Numbered from the stretch's first letter, positions 29,547 through 38,956 are shown. The stretch: DNA of 64,000 bases from Bradyrhizobium xenonodulans (GCF_027594865.1 NZ_CP089391.1:7284501-7348500), one strand, 5' to 3'. Numbers and translations: made by a program. Notes: generated by a model not told the origin, from the sequence alone.

Positions 29547-30386
29547 TCACGCCAGTATCACATTGTCGATCAGCCGCGTCGAGCCTACATAGGCTGCGGC
29601 GCATAGTGCCGCCGGGCGGAGTAGCGGACTTTCGGCGGCCTTGAGCGTGTCATAGTCGACAAGCTCAAGGTATTGTAGCCGATCGATCTCATTCAAATGC
29701 CCTTTTGCGATTGCAAGCAGCTTTTCGACGTCGCGTTCTCCTGAGCGACACTTGTCCGCTGCGGCGAACAGTCCACGGCTGATGGCACGAGCCCGCCGAC
29801 GTTCTTCCTCGCTGAGATAGCGGTTGCGACTGCTCATCGCGAGCCCGTCCGCTTCCCGGACCGTCGGCACGGTAACGATCGCGATCGGAAGATCGAGATC
29901 GCGTGCCATGTGACGCACGACCGCGCATTGCTGAAAATCCTTCTGCCCGAAAAACGCGACATCCGGCTGCACCATGTTGAACAGTTTGCAGACGACCGTC
30001 GCGACACCGCGAAAGTGCCCAGGCCTGAACGCTCCGCAGAGTGGCTTTGCCAGGTCGCCCGGCTCGACGAAGGTCTCAAATTGGGGCGGATAGACTTCGC
30101 CGGCATCCGGCGCAAAGACGATGGCAACATCGGCATCGCGGCACAGCCTCTCATCGCGCGTGAAGTCCCGCGGATAGGTGCTGAGATCCTCGTTCGGTCC
30201 GAATTGAGTGGGATTCACGAAGATGCTGAGAACGGTGACGTCAGATTGCGCCCGGCTTGCCTCGACCAGCGCTAGATGGCCGTCGTGCAGATAGCCCATG
30301 GTCGGCACGAATCCGATGCGTTTACTGGCCCTGCGGGCGTTTGAAAGAGCGCGACGAAGTTCGGCGACTGTCGTGATTGTCTGCAT
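29547..30386 (-). CDS. panC: PanC, pantoate-beta-alanine ligase
   Basis: Joins pantoate and beta-alanine using ATP, the last step of pantothenate (vitamin B5) synthesis in the cytoplasm. The 279-aa length is normal. Motifs are FVPTMGYLHDGHLALVEASR (HxGH class), SIFVNPTQFGPNEDLSTYPR, VFAPDAGEVYP, FFGQKDFQQCAVVRHM and the signature GLAMSSRNRYLSEEER. The start MQTITTVAELRRALSNA at 30386 is chosen because upstream residues are not family-like. It follows panB by 19 bp, so both are cotranscribed. Confidence 0.96.
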   Translation of the reverse strand: MQTITTVAELRRALSNARRASKRIGFVPTMGYLHDGHLALVEASRAQSDVTVLSIFVNPTQFGPNEDLSTYPRDFTRDERLCRDADVAIVFAPDAGEVYPPQFETFVEPGDLAKPLCGAFRPGHFRGVATVVCKLFNMVQPDVAFFGQKDFQQCAVVRHMARDLDLPIAIVTVPTVREADGLAMSSRNRYLSEEERRRARAISRGLFAAADKCRSGERDVEKLLAIAKGHLNEIDRLQYLELVDYDTLKAAESPLLRPAALCAAAYVGSTRLIDNVILA

Positions 30387-30405
30387 TGCTTTGCTGCACA
30401 TCAGG

Positions 30406-31269
30406 TTAGGTGGGAGCCCAGTTTGCGATGGTTTCGCCAAGACCTTGGGGAAGCCCGTAGGATTCCTGCGGTCCCGGGAACGCACCGCTGCGGACATCTG
30501 CGGCCCAGCGCGACAGCGCCTCCTGCAACAGCTGAAAGCCCTCTGTATAGGCGCGAACGAATTTAGGCCGATGACTTTCAGTCAATCCGAGCACATCATG
30601 GAACACGAGCACCTGGCCCGAGCAACTGGGACCCGCGCCAATTCCAATGGTCGGTATCGTCAGGAATTCCGTCGCGCGCGCGGCGAGCTCCGCCGGGACG
30701 CCCTCCAGAACCAGAGCGAAGCATCCGGCCTCTTGCAGTCGGTGGGCGTCGTCGAGCAGGCGTAGAGCGTCGTCGGCCTTCCGGCCCTGCACCTTGAAAC
30801 CACCCATGACATTGACGCTCTGCGGAGTGAGGCCCAGATGACCCATCACGGGAATTTCGCAATCGACCAGGGCACGGACCATTTCGATGCGCTTCGCTCC
30901 GCCTTCGAGCTTAACCGCTGCCGCGCCTCGCTGCAGAAAGCCCCCGGCGTTGCGTATCGTCTCCTCAATGCTGAGGTGAAAACTGAGAAAGGGCATATCG
31001 GCAACGAGCAAGGCACGAGCTCTCGTGCGCGCAACAGCATCCAGGTGATGGTTCATCATGGCCATACTGACCGGCAGCGTGTTGTCAAATCCGAGGCAGA
31101 CGTTGCCAACACTGTCCCCGATGAGGATGACATCGACGATGGGATCGGCGATGCGCGCCGTAACCGCGTCGTAAGCGGTGGTCATGACGATACGGCGCCC
31201 CTCCTCCTTGCATCGCTGCAGAACTGGAATCGTGACACGTTCAACAGGCTGCTCTGAAATGTGGCTCAT
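30406..31269 (-). CDS. panB: PanB, 3-methyl-2-oxobutanoate hydroxymethyltransferase
   Basis: Transfers a hydroxymethyl group from methylene-tetrahydrofolate to alpha-ketoisovalerate, the first committed step to pantoate. The 287-aa TIM-barrel protein shows MTTAYDAVTARIADPIVDVI, LIGDSVGNVCLGFDNTLPVS, ADMPFLSFHLSIEE, AVKLEGGAKRIEMVRALV, HLGLTPQSVNVMGGFKVQGR and TIGIGAGPSCSGQVLVFHD, all family hallmarks. It lies between bioA and panC on the same strand. A 398-bp gap separates it from bioA, so it may have its own promoter. Confidence 0.96.
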   Translation of the reverse strand: MSHISEQPVERVTIPVLQRCKEEGRRIVMTTAYDAVTARIADPIVDVILIGDSVGNVCLGFDNTLPVSMAMMNHHLDAVARTRARALLVADMPFLSFHLSIEETIRNAGGFLQRGAAAVKLEGGAKRIEMVRALVDCEIPVMGHLGLTPQSVNVMGGFKVQGRKADDALRLLDDAHRLQEAGCFALVLEGVPAELAARATEFLTIPTIGIGAGPSCSGQVLVFHDVLGLTESHRPKFVRAYTEGFQLLQEALSRWAADVRSGAFPGPQESYGLPQGLGETIANWAPT

Positions 31270-31667
31270 CTTTAGATCCCGATCGCTCCACCGCCCGCAT
31301 CCCCGGACTCGGGGCTACCTACGGAAGCTGAGAGAACACTGTCAATGGTGGAGGCGAAACGGAAAAGCACATTTCCAAAGCTAGCGGCGGACAGATAGAA
31401 ACGTCTAATGATTGCGCAATCATCAGAAGCGGAGGCTTTTCAACCACCACATTTATGCGGAGCGACTTTGCATCGCGCCGGCCCCCACCGCGACAGCGCG
31501 CTACCGACTCTTCTCACATCTGGCGAGTTGCTGCCGGGCCCAGCATTGGCATATCTGCGACAGCGGCTCGGATGCTTTGCCAAAGCTACCGGCAGGTTCA
31601 GGTTCGGCCAGCATATTCATCTTACGGCAGCAGCTGGGTTCCATTAGCTCGCGCTCGAGCCGCACTT
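31270..31667. other. Intergenic between bioA and panB
   Basis: About 400 bp without a supported gene. No sigma-54 element or BioR site was recognised here. Confidence 0.5.
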
Positions 31668-32933
31668 TCAAGCCAGCGCATCGGCAGCATCCCTGACACC
31701 AGCGTAGATCTGATCAAGATCTACCGCCGTGACGCAATAAGGTGGCATCACGTAGATCGTGTTGCCGAGTGGTCGCAGCAGGAGATTTCGGCGCTCGAAG
31801 AAGGCCTGAAGCTTCGGACCGATGTTTGCCAGATACCCCGGATCGCTCGTTTTCAGATCAAGCGCTGTGATGGTGCCGGTCCGACGGACGTTCGCAAAGC
31901 GCGGGTCGGCGCGGAATGGCTCGATTGCATGCGCTTGCATCGTGGCGACAGCGGCGACGCGCCGGCGAGATTCCTGATCTTGCCACAGATCCAGATTCGC
32001 TTTCGCGGCGGCGCAGGCTACCGGATTCGCTGTATATGAACTCGAATGAAAGAACGTACGCGTACGATCTTTTGAGTAATGCGCATCGAATATATCCGCG
32101 CGGCAGAGCGTCACTGCCAGTGGGAGCGCCCCTCCGGTGAGGCCCTTCGAATAGCAGGCGATATCTGGAGTGATATTGGCTTGCTCGCAGGCGAATAGTG
32201 TTCCGGTACGGCCCCAGCCCGTCATGACCTCGTCGGCAATGAACAGGACCCGAGAGGCCTCGCAGATCCGCTTCATTTGTCTTAGCACCCAAGCGGGGTA
32301 CATCAGCATCCCACCCGCCCCCAAGATCAAAGGCTCCACAATAAAGGCTGCGGGACTTTCGTTTCGGCATGCGGAGGCGAGCGCATCGAGGGTTGCCTGC
32401 TCACGGCTTTCCGCAGGGAACGGAATTGCGGTAACGTCGAACAGCAAGGGCCCGTATGCCTCATTAAACACGCCCCGGGCTCCCACCGACATCGCGCCAA
32501 TTGTATCGCCGTGATAGGAATGTTGCATCACGACAACGCGTGTCCGCGGCTCGCCGATATTATTCCAATAGCCGATCGCCATTTTCAAGGCGACTTCCAC
32601 GCTGGTAGAGCCGCTGTCGGAGAAGAAGACATGGTCGAGCCCAGGGGGTCCGAGCTTCAAGAGTAGCGCCGCAACCTCCTCAGCCGGATCGTGGGTATAG
32701 CCGGCGAAGATGATCTGGTTGAGCTTGCCCGCCTGTTCCTGAATCGCACTGACAATGTGCGGTTGGCAATGACCGTGGGTGACGACCCACCAGGACGAGA
32801 TTGCATCGATGATACGGCGGCCATCCGCGGTGTAGAGATAAGCACCATCGCCACGCAGAATCTTTGTCATCTCGCCCTGAAGCGCATGTTGCGTGAACGG
32901 ATGCCAGATCGCCGACCTCTTCTTTAGCGTCAT
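31668..32933 (-). CDS. bioA: BioA, adenosylmethionine-8-amino-7-oxononanoate aminotransferase
   Basis: A PLP enzyme that converts KAPA to DAPA in biotin synthesis, using S-adenosylmethionine as amino donor. The 421-aa protein shows SAIWHPFTQHALQGEMTKIL, DAISSWWVVTHGHCQPHI, FFSDSGSTSVEVALKMAIGY, VVMQHSYHGDTIGAMSVG and LFIADEVMTGWGRTGTLFAC. The catalytic lysine is in DIACYSKGLTGGALPLAVTL. The start MTLKKRSAIWHPF is immediately after a duplicated copy of the bioD 3' end, so the native bioD-bioA coupling has been interrupted by about 590 bp. The enzyme itself is intact. Confidence 0.96.
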   Translation of the reverse strand: MTLKKRSAIWHPFTQHALQGEMTKILRGDGAYLYTADGRRIIDAISSWWVVTHGHCQPHIVSAIQEQAGKLNQIIFAGYTHDPAEEVAALLLKLGPPGLDHVFFSDSGSTSVEVALKMAIGYWNNIGEPRTRVVVMQHSYHGDTIGAMSVGARGVFNEAYGPLLFDVTAIPFPAESREQATLDALASACRNESPAAFIVEPLILGAGGMLMYPAWVLRQMKRICEASRVLFIADEVMTGWGRTGTLFACEQANITPDIACYSKGLTGGALPLAVTLCRADIFDAHYSKDRTRTFFHSSSYTANPVACAAAKANLDLWQDQESRRRVAAVATMQAHAIEPFRADPRFANVRRTGTITALDLKTSDPGYLANIGPKLQAFFERRNLLLRPLGNTIYVMPPYCVTAVDLDQIYAGVRDAADALA

Positions 32934-33040
32934 GGCTTGAAATCATCAGCACGGAATGAGGCCTTGGACGCGGGCCTTGGTGTGTTTGCAATGAGAGGGG
33001 ACAGCCCGGGCACTCGCCCTCGCCAACGCACACCCGATCG
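32890..33040 (-). repeat. Imperfect duplicate of the bioD 3' end and bioA 5' end (copy B)
   Basis: On the minus strand this segment encodes a diverged bioD C terminus (GRVPGLSPLI ... ASKASFRADDFKP, stop) running straight into the true bioA start. It parallels 33466-33630, where the intact bioD ends ([29 protein letters not shown], stop) and is followed by a decayed bioA-like start. The two copies differ by point changes and a ~15-bp indel. Confidence 0.75.
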
Positions 33041-33152
33041 CTCTCGCAAATCGTGCTCATTCATCGCTTCCACCATGAAGGCATTGATCTGGTCGTCGTA
33101 GATGCGGCGCATTGTTGCTCCTCTACTTGCTTCCTACATATGCCTTGCGAAG

Positions 33153-33458
33153 CTAGCGCTGATAATCGACGTTCATCTTGCTGCCCCGAACCCATGCTCT
33201 CTTGCATCGTCGGAAAACCGGCCTAGCCGCTGAAGTGAAGATCAAAAAGAACTCATCCAGCGTTGGTGGAATATTCTCAAGGAGAGCGCCATCCTCGCCC
33301 GTGTTCAGAACGAGGCAGTTGCCTGCGAAGCAGTCGTCAACCGACATGTACCTTGCTTCGAGCGGCGGATTGAAGGGGACGCGACGAGCTTCACCATTTG
33401 CAGGGTCTATGACCATGAGCCGAGACTCAGACCAGCTTCTTTGAAACCAAGCTGTCAT
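33153..33458 (-). CDS. Unknown small protein between the bioD/bioA repeats
   Basis: Up to 101 aa from 33458, or 87 aa from the ATG at 33416 (MVIDPANGEARRVPFNPPLE). The middle (ARYMSVDDCFAGNCLVLNTG, DGALLENIPPTLDEFFLIF) is protein-like and acidic, and the end is basic. No ribosome site is evident and no family was recognised. It lies in the ~430 bp trapped between the two repeat copies, so it may be an inserted gene or simply leftover sequence. Confidence 0.4.
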   Translation of the reverse strand: MTAWFQRSWSESRLMVIDPANGEARRVPFNPPLEARYMSVDDCFAGNCLVLNTGEDGALLENIPPTLDEFFLIFTSAARPVFRRCKRAWVRGSKMNVDYQR

Positions 33459-33465
33459 CCAGTAC

Positions 33466-33630
33466 TGCGTGAACCGATGCCAGATCGACGACTTCTTGGG
33501 TTGAGGTCATGTTGATTGGCATCATGGCCTGAAATCGTCGGCCCGGAATGAGCTCTTGAACGCGTCCTGCAGCGTGTCTGGTGTGAGCGGCGAAAGCCAG
33601 GGCAGTCGCCCCAACCAACGCATCCGACCC
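33466..33630 (-). repeat. Original bioD 3' end plus decayed bioA 5' end (copy A)
   Basis: This holds the functional bioD terminus and, after the stop, a scrambled bioA-like start in which GATCTGGCATCGGTTCACGC parallels GATCTGGCATCCGTTCACGC of bioA. See the entry at 32890-33040 for the partner copy. Confidence 0.72.
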
Positions 33631-34154
33631 ATCTCGCGAATTGCACTCTGAGTTTCTGCATTTCTTTCGCCAATGAATGCTATCCCAAGAATATGGATCT
33701 GGCGTTTTCGCAGAGCCTCGATCGAGAGCAGCGAGTGATTGATCGTCCCTAGTCGCGTGCTGGCGCAAAGCAGGACAGGGAGCCGCCAATGCTCGAAGAT
33801 GTCAATATAAAGTGTACTGCCGTTCAGTGGCACCATTAGCCCGCCGGCACCCTCGATCACAAGCGGTCGCTCGCCAGTCTGCGGCACATGGAGCGAATCT
33901 GTGTCGATGCGAACTCCGTCGATTTCGGCGGAATAGTGCGGAGAAGCCGGCGTCCGAAGGCGGTAAACCTCCGGCACGATGCGATCGGCTGAGATACTGC
34001 CCAGCCGGGTTACGACCTCCGTATCGGTCTCTCCCTCGAGGCCGGCCTGGATCGGCTTCCAGTAATTCGCGCCGAGGAGATTGGCGAGGCCCGCGGAAAA
34101 GACCGTCTTTCCGATGCCGGTATCTGTGCCTGTCACGACGATCTGCTGGCTCAT
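33522..34154 (-). CDS. bioD: BioD, dethiobiotin synthetase
   Basis: ATP-dependent carboxylase closing the ureido ring of dethiobiotin from DAPA and CO2. The 210-aa protein has the P-loop [63 protein letters not shown] and [18 protein letters not shown]. Its start overlaps the bioF stop by 4 bp (ATGA), showing translational coupling. Downstream the junction to bioA is duplicated. Confidence 0.96.
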   Translation of the reverse strand: MSQQIVVTGTDTGIGKTVFSAGLANLLGANYWKPIQAGLEGETDTEVVTRLGSISADRIVPEVYRLRTPASPHYSAEIDGVRIDTDSLHVPQTGERPLVIEGAGGLMVPLNGSTLYIDIFEHWRLPVLLCASTRLGTINHSLLSIEALRKRQIHILGIAFIGERNAETQSAIREMGRMRWLGRLPWLSPLTPDTLQDAFKSSFRADDFRP

Positions 34155-35305
34155 CGGACTTCACCTCTCGTCTCCTCGAACAGCGCATCGAGCATTGCAC
34201 GCACGTCATCCTCCCCGACGTTGAGTGTCAGTGAAATTCGCAAACGGGCCGTGCCCGCGGGAACGGTTGGCGGCCGGATTCCGCGGATATCGAAACCGCG
34301 CGCCTGCAGTCTCGATGCGAGCCGCATCGCCCGCGCGTTGTCGCCAACGATATAGGGCACGATCTGCGAGGCCGAAGGAATTTGCCCGCCGCGCACGCCG
34401 ATCTCCCGATGCGTGAACGCGACAAGCTTGGCCAGACGCTGCTGCCGCTCGGGTTCCTGCTGCAGGATGAACAGGGCCTCCCGCACGGCAACGGCCATCA
34501 ATGGTGAGGGCGCTGTGGCGAAGATAAACGGGCGGCAGCGATTGACCATGAAGTCGCGCATGGCCATTGAGGCAGTGACGAGCGCGCCTGCAGCGCCCAG
34601 CGCCTTGCCGCAGGTATGAACGACCAACAGATTTCCTCGCCCCTCATAGGAGGCGGCGAGTCCTCGTCCCAGCTCCCCGTAGACGCCTGTGGCATGGGCC
34701 TCATCGACCATCAGGAACCCGTCGTGCCGGTCCGCGATCGCGACGAGGTCTTCGAGCGGCGCAAAGTCGCCATCCATGCTGTAGAGACTTTCAACCACGA
34801 TCCAGACACGGCCCATTCCGCCCTGGGTACGCCAGTCGCGGATTGTGCTTTCGACCGACTGAGGGTCGTTATGGGCACTTATGCGAAAGTCGGCCCGGCC
34901 AGCTCGCGCACCTTCATGGATGCTTGCGTGTACGAGAGCATCGAGAACGAGCAGATCGCCGCGCTGCGGCAACGTTGTCAAAACCGCAAAATTTGCGACA
35001 TAACCGCCGCCAAAGAAGAGCGCCGTCTCCGCCCGAAAGAACCGAGCCGCTTCTGCTTCCAGACGTTCATGCTCCTCGCAATTGCCGCGCAGAAGCCGCG
35101 ACCCACCCGCTCCGATCGGAGTGCCGGCCTCGATCGCCGCAAGAACTGCCTTTTTCATGCGCGGTGCGCTCGCAAGCGCAAGATAGTCGTTCGATACAAA
35201 ATCGATGCCTTCGCGGGGCCTAAGGCGGCGCAGCCGGTCATCCTCTTTCAGGGCATGCAACGCCGCGACATAGTGGGCGACTTTGGCCGTATGGATTGAG
35301 CTCAT
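34151..35305 (-). CDS. bioF: BioF, 8-amino-7-oxononanoate synthase
   Basis: A PLP enzyme condensing pimeloyl thioester and alanine to KAPA. The 384-aa protein shows [72 protein letters not shown] and [17 protein letters not shown]. The catalytic lysine is in [20 protein letters not shown]. It lies in the bioB-panD-bioF-bioD-bioA order, the compact symbiotic biotin/pantothenate cluster. All key residues are present. Confidence 0.96.
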   Translation of the reverse strand: MSSIHTAKVAHYVAALHALKEDDRLRRLRPREGIDFVSNDYLALASAPRMKKAVLAAIEAGTPIGAGGSRLLRGNCEEHERLEAEAARFFRAETALFFGGGYVANFAVLTTLPQRGDLLVLDALVHASIHEGARAGRADFRISAHNDPQSVESTIRDWRTQGGMGRVWIVVESLYSMDGDFAPLEDLVAIADRHDGFLMVDEAHATGVYGELGRGLAASYEGRGNLLVVHTCGKALGAAGALVTASMAMRDFMVNRCRPFIFATAPSPLMAVAVREALFILQQEPERQQRLAKLVAFTHREIGVRGGQIPSASQIVPYIVGDNARAMRLASRLQARGFDIRGIRPPTVPAGTARLRISLTLNVGEDDVRAMLDALFEETRGEVR

Positions 35306-35386
35306 TCACCCCTCCCAGGGTCGCCATAAATCATGCAAATTTCATCGGCCGCCAGGACAATGGCTCCGGCATCGGCCCGTCTCCTT

Positions 35387-35740
35387 TCAACCCGGTAAGA
35401 TGCGGTTCTCCCGGTCAACCAGCACAACGCGTGGCCTGAACGTCTTTGCTTCCACCTCATCAAGGGAGGTATAGGCAACGATGATGACCTTATCTCCAGG
35501 CAACGCAAGTCGCGCGGCCGCACCATTGAGGCCTATCATGCCGGACCCCTTGGGTGCCTCGATCACATAGGTGGCAAAGCGTGCGCCGGTGTCGATGTTA
35601 AAGATCTCGACGCGCTCGTTGATCAGGAGTCCCGCAGCGTCCAACAGCGCGCGATCGATCGAAATCGATCCTTCATAGTGCAGATCGGCTTCAGTGACCG
35701 AGGCGCGATGGATTTTTCCTTTCATCAACGTAATCTGCAT
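35387..35740 (-). CDS. panD: PanD, aspartate 1-decarboxylase
   Basis: A pyruvoyl enzyme making beta-alanine for pantothenate. The 117-aa proenzyme starting [20 protein letters not shown] at 35740 places the self-cleavage Gly24-Ser25 in [10 protein letters not shown] exactly as in the family. Further motifs are [19 protein letters not shown] and [20 protein letters not shown]. It is inserted in the bio operon between bioB (44 bp upstream) and bioF, so biotin and pantothenate synthesis appear to be coregulated. Confidence 0.95.
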   Translation of the reverse strand: MQITLMKGKIHRASVTEADLHYEGSISIDRALLDAAGLLINERVEIFNIDTGARFATYVIEAPKGSGMIGLNGAAARLALPGDKVIIVAYTSLDEVEAKTFRPRVVLVDRENRILPG

Positions 35741-35793
35741 GCGTCTCACCTACATTTTAATTTTGCTCAGCCGCGCTCGCCGAACCGTTTCAC

Positions 35794-36789
35794 TCAAGAC
35801 AGCCCGGATGCAATGCCGAGCCGGCGCAGCAAATTGGCGTCGCGGTCGACTTTCGGATTCTTCGTGGTCAACAGCACGTCGCCGAGGAAGATTGAATTCG
35901 CGCCAGCCAAAAAGCACAGCGCCTGCAGTTCGTCCGTCATATACTGCCGTCCGGCCGACAGACGTATCACGCTCTTCGGCATCATGATGCGGGCCGTTGC
36001 GACCAGACGCACCAGCGCGATCGGATCGGGACGCTCTGCCATTTCATCGACCGGCACGCCCTTGACCTGGTTCCACAGGTTGATTGGCACGCTTTCCGGA
36101 TGACGGGAGAGATTGGCGAGCAGGACGAGCATGGAAAGGCGGTCCTCGACGCCCTCGCCCATGCCGATAATGCCGCCGCAGCAGACCTTGATGCCAGCCT
36201 CGCGCACATGTGCAAGCGTGTCGATGCGGTCCTGCAAGGTGCGCGTGGTGATGATCTTGCCGTAGAAGTCCGGCGAGGTATCGACGTTGTGGTTGTAGAA
36301 GTCGAGCCCGGCCTCTGAGAGGCGCGTAGCCTGCTTCGGCGTCAGCATACCGAGCGTGACGCAGGTCTCCATGCCGAGCCCCTTGACCGCACTCACCATG
36401 TCGCAGACCTGATCAAGATCGCGGTCTTTTGGACTGCGCCAGGCCGCGGCCATGCAGAAGCGGGTCGCTCCGGCGTCCTTGGCACGCTGCGCGGTCGCGA
36501 TCACATCCGCGCGGCTCATCAGGCGGGTGGCTTTCAGACCGGTGTCGTAGTGCGCGCTCTGCGAGCAGTAGCCGCAGTCCTCCGGACAGCCGCCGGTCTT
36601 GATGCTGAGCAGGCTTGCGGTTTCGACGTGGTTTGGATCGAAATTGGCGCGATGAACGCTCTGCGCCTCAAACATCAACTCGGCAAACGGCAGGCCATAG
36701 AGTGCTTCAGCCTCGGCCGGCTTCCAGTCTCGACGGACCTGTGCGCTATTGCCTCCGTCGCTTCGCTTCACGTCCACAGCAGCAACCAT
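35794..36789 (-). CDS. bioB: BioB, biotin synthase
   Basis: A radical-SAM enzyme inserting sulfur into dethiobiotin. The 331-aa protein has the SAM cluster motif [18 protein letters not shown] (CxxxCxxC), [52 protein letters not shown] and [11 protein letters not shown], which carries the arginine that ligates the second cluster. It also needs [2Fe-2S] supply. It is first in the operon. Two BioR-type operator sequences lie 29-59 bp upstream, so repression by BioR when biotin is sufficient is inferred. Confidence 0.97.
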   Translation of the reverse strand: MVAAVDVKRSDGGNSAQVRRDWKPAEAEALYGLPFAELMFEAQSVHRANFDPNHVETASLLSIKTGGCPEDCGYCSQSAHYDTGLKATRLMSRADVIATAQRAKDAGATRFCMAAAWRSPKDRDLDQVCDMVSAVKGLGMETCVTLGMLTPKQATRLSEAGLDFYNHNVDTSPDFYGKIITTRTLQDRIDTLAHVREAGIKVCCGGIIGMGEGVEDRLSMLVLLANLSRHPESVPINLWNQVKGVPVDEMAERPDPIALVRLVATARIMMPKSVIRLSAGRQYMTDELQALCFLAGANSIFLGDVLLTTKNPKVDRDANLLRRLGIASGLS

Positions 36790-36817
36790 AAGAGCCGCGC
36801 CCCCATTTGCGATCAGT

Positions 36818-36848
36818 CATAGATAATGTGAGCGATTATCTATGATAA
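36818..36848. promoter_or_regulatory. Pair of BioR-type operators upstream of bioB
   Basis: CATAGATAATG (36818-36828) and TTATCTATGATAA (36836-36848) both contain the TTATCTAT core of the alphaproteobacterial BioR box (TTATCTATAA). They lie as an inverted pair 29 bp upstream of bioB, where they would block its promoter. Confidence 0.75.
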
Positions 36849-36902
36849 CGAGCCTCGACGAATGCTAGAGGATGTTCTAAGTGAACGCATTCGTTTTTCT
36901 GG

Positions 36903-36913
36903 TAGATAATCTA
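36903..36913. promoter_or_regulatory. BioR-type operator at the bioR start
   Basis: TAGATAATCTA is a near-perfect palindrome with the same GATAAT/ATTATC core, touching the bioR start codon. It suggests autoregulation. Confidence 0.65.
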
Positions 36914-37548
36914 TGGTGATGGACGAGAACACGACGGTTGCCGGCCGCATCGCTGACTCGATCGGCGAACGCATTATCTCCGGCGTGCTGCAGCCAGACG
37001 CTCCACTCCGGCAGGATCATGTCGCGCGGCAGTTCAATTCCAGTCACGTTCCGGTCCGCGAGGCCTTTCGGCAACTGGAAGCCCAACACCTTGTCGTAGC
37101 TCGGCCCCGTCGCGGCGTACGGGTTGCTCCTCTCGACACCAAGGCGGTGAAGGAGATCGCCGAGATGCGCGCCGCGCTCGAAGTGGTCGCATTGCGCAAT
37201 GCGGCTCCAAAGCTGACATCGGCTCATTTGGCACGGATCGAGCTCGCCCTTATTGAAGGAGACAATGCCGAGACAATTGAGGAGTTTGAAATGGCCAACC
37301 GCGCCTTTCACCACGCGCTGGTTTCGCCCTGCGCAATGCCGCGCCTGCTCGCTAGTCTCGATGGACTGCAGCTTGCAAATTCGCGGTTGGTGTTCGCAAT
37401 GGCGCGAAGTGCCGGCTGGCGACCGCGGTCCAACCAGGATCACCGGCTGATTCTGCAGGCCCTGCGGGCCCGCAACGTCGATCAAGCCTGCAACCTGCTC
37501 GTGCGTCACATTCAAACCATTGAGCGCCTTGCCCTTCCCGCCTCTTGA
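36913..37548 (+). CDS. bioR: BioR, GntR-family biotin regulator
   Basis: A 211-aa GntR/FCD-type regulator. The winged helix is at residues ~8-75 (IADSIGERIISGVLQPDAPL, DHVARQFNSSHVPVREAFRQ, LEAQHLVVARPRRGVRVAPL), and a helical FCD effector domain is at ~80-205. It is divergent from bioB, and three BioR-like operator sequences lie in the shared 123-bp region. That is the typical BioR arrangement in Rhizobiales, where it represses biotin genes. Neither possible start (ATG 36913 or 36919) has a clear ribosome site. Identity rests on context plus family. Confidence 0.85.
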   Translation: MVMDENTTVAGRIADSIGERIISGVLQPDAPLRQDHVARQFNSSHVPVREAFRQLEAQHLVVARPRRGVRVAPLDTKAVKEIAEMRAALEVVALRNAAPKLTSAHLARIELALIEGDNAETIEEFEMANRAFHHALVSPCAMPRLLASLDGLQLANSRLVFAMARSAGWRPRSNQDHRLILQALRARNVDQACNLLVRHIQTIERLALPAS

Positions 37549-37699
37549 CTGGAAGAGGCTTCCGGTCCGTCGACGAAGTTGTCTACGTTGACGCCGATCG
37601 CCATCATCACCGTGAAGACGCGATCGCGTCCGGCGTAAGCATCGCGCACGCGCCATCGTCGACCCCAAGGGAGGGAGAGACCCACAGGCGCCCCTCACC

Positions 37700-38134
37700 T
37701 CAGTTTGCCATTTTCGGAAGATGAATTTTCCGGCCAAGTGCCTGCTCGACGAGATCAAAGGTGTCGACGAGCACACGCATGCTGATGAGGCCGCCGGCCT
37801 TGAACTGAGCGAACTGCGCCGCGCGCAGCGAGATGGACTTGTCGGATTTGCGCGCCGCCAGGGAACAGCGCAGCATGGAGGCTGCGGAATCGACGCCGAG
37901 CATAGTCCTCTCGCGGTCGAAACGGCGAATCTGGACATTGTCAGAGATCTCCCGGATGACGTCGAGCACGGCGTGCTTGCCATGCCGAGCGCCGAGAAAT
38001 GGAAACATGTCGATCGGACCATAGAGCGCCCAGTCGACCTCCTCGTCGAGGAGGGCCTCGATGTCCTCAAAATGCCGGTCATTGATCGCGCGATGCAACG
38101 TTCGCGAGAAGCGCCAGAAGCTATGCTCCGCCAT
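37700..38134 (-). CDS. SnoaL/NTF2-like protein
   Basis: A 144-aa protein of the SnoaL-like (NTF2 fold) type. It begins MAEHSFWRFSRTLHRAINDR and carries the typical FEDIEALLDEEVDWALYGPI, PFLGARHGKHAVLDVIREIS and FKAGGLISMRVLVDTFDLVE. Such folds bind small hydrophobic ligands or act as isomerases, hydrolases or non-catalytic partners. No catalytic residues can be assigned. It stands alone, convergent with bioR. The substrate is unknown. Confidence 0.75.
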   Translation of the reverse strand: MAEHSFWRFSRTLHRAINDRHFEDIEALLDEEVDWALYGPIDMFPFLGARHGKHAVLDVIREISDNVQIRRFDRERTMLGVDSAASMLRCSLAARKSDKSISLRAAQFAQFKAGGLISMRVLVDTFDLVEQALGRKIHLPKMAN

Positions 38135-38213
38135 TTTTGGTATTCCTGAAACCAGCTTGCAATAACGGAGCTGCTTCTTGGTATCTGTGTCGACGCATCA
38201 AGCTCGGCGGACC

Positions 38214-38609
38214 TCATTGCGGTGGGCTGGGGCCACCTCCGTAGCCGCGCCACGGGGATGAACCAAACGTCCATGTTCCCTCGCGCACAGTGTTGGACAC
38301 CTCTGCGGCCATCAGCTCCCCCACCCGCAAGGCTGCAAGTGACATCGAATACCAGTAGGATGCTGCGACAAACGACGTCATGAGTTCGAGCGGCGAAGCG
38401 TGGCGCTTCGAGGCATCCGCTTCGGCACATGACGTTTTCAGCCAGGGCATCAGCAGGCTCCTGGCTTCGTAGCGAAGGTAGCAATCGTAACCACAGTACG
38501 GCCTCTGCGTCGACACGTCCCGCAGGTATCCGGTGCGGAGAACGTCCGCGCATGCGGTGCAGACCGCCCTCTTGAGCGGGGCCCTGTGATTGACCAATAC
38601 AAACTTCAT
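38214..38609 (-). CDS. Unknown protein with CxxC zinc-ribbon-like start
   Basis: A 131-aa frame starting MKFVLVNHRAPLKRAVCTAC. It has two cysteine pairs in the first 45 residues (VCTACADVL and YCGYDCYLRYEAR), which could bind zinc. A hydrophobic helix (ELMTSFVAASYWYSMSLAAL) and a glycine-rich ending (SSPWRGYGGGPSPPQ) follow. Between this gene and 38771, a minus-strand frame holds YASYCGPECRKF, a similar cysteine pattern, so the locus may have once carried several related small proteins. Function unknown. Confidence 0.55.
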   Translation of the reverse strand: MKFVLVNHRAPLKRAVCTACADVLRTGYLRDVSTQRPYCGYDCYLRYEARSLLMPWLKTSCAEADASKRHASPLELMTSFVAASYWYSMSLAALRVGELMAAEVSNTVREGTWTFGSSPWRGYGGGPSPPQ

Positions 38610-38770
38610 GATGGAGATCCACGCCTTCCCTGCGGTCGGTGCGCAGTTTGCGAGATTGTCGCGCGCTGTTCGACGTCAACGATTTCGGCGCAGCAGTAAA
38701 CTTGCGGCACTCCGGACCGCAGTAGGAGGCGTACTCCGAGTCGGGCGCCGTCTCAGCCGCCGATGACCGC

Positions 38771-38956
38771 TCAGGCGGCTGGTAATCGCCGTAACCAATT
38801 GCTGTCCGCTTCGCAACGCGACTTGAAGTGTTCAACGCACCTCTTTGAGCAGAGGGCGGTTCGCGAAGAGTAGTAACGAATAAGGCCAAACTTTCCGGCG
38901 CAAATGGCGCACCGTTTGACGGTGTTGCGCTGAAGTTTTTGATGGTCTTTGGACAT
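38771..38956 (-). CDS. Small cysteine-rich (zinc-ribbon-like) protein
   Basis: A 61-aa frame from the ATG at 38956 (MSKDHQKLQRNTVKRCAICA) with paired cysteines CAICAGKF and LCSKRCVEHFKSRC, spaced like a one-zinc treble-clef or ribbon. An upstream in-frame start at 38977 would add seven residues. It is on the same strand as, and related in cysteine pattern to, the gene at 38214. Function unknown. Confidence 0.5.
   Translation of the reverse strand: MSKDHQKLQRNTVKRCAICAGKFGLIRYYSSRTALCSKRCVEHFKSRCEADSNWLRRLPAA

Noticed and set aside
36877..38889. Very long (670-aa) minus-strand reading frame opposite bioR and through the SnoaL gene
   Set aside because: It is antisense to bioR and out of frame with the SnoaL-like gene, with no domain of its own; a high-GC shadow frame.
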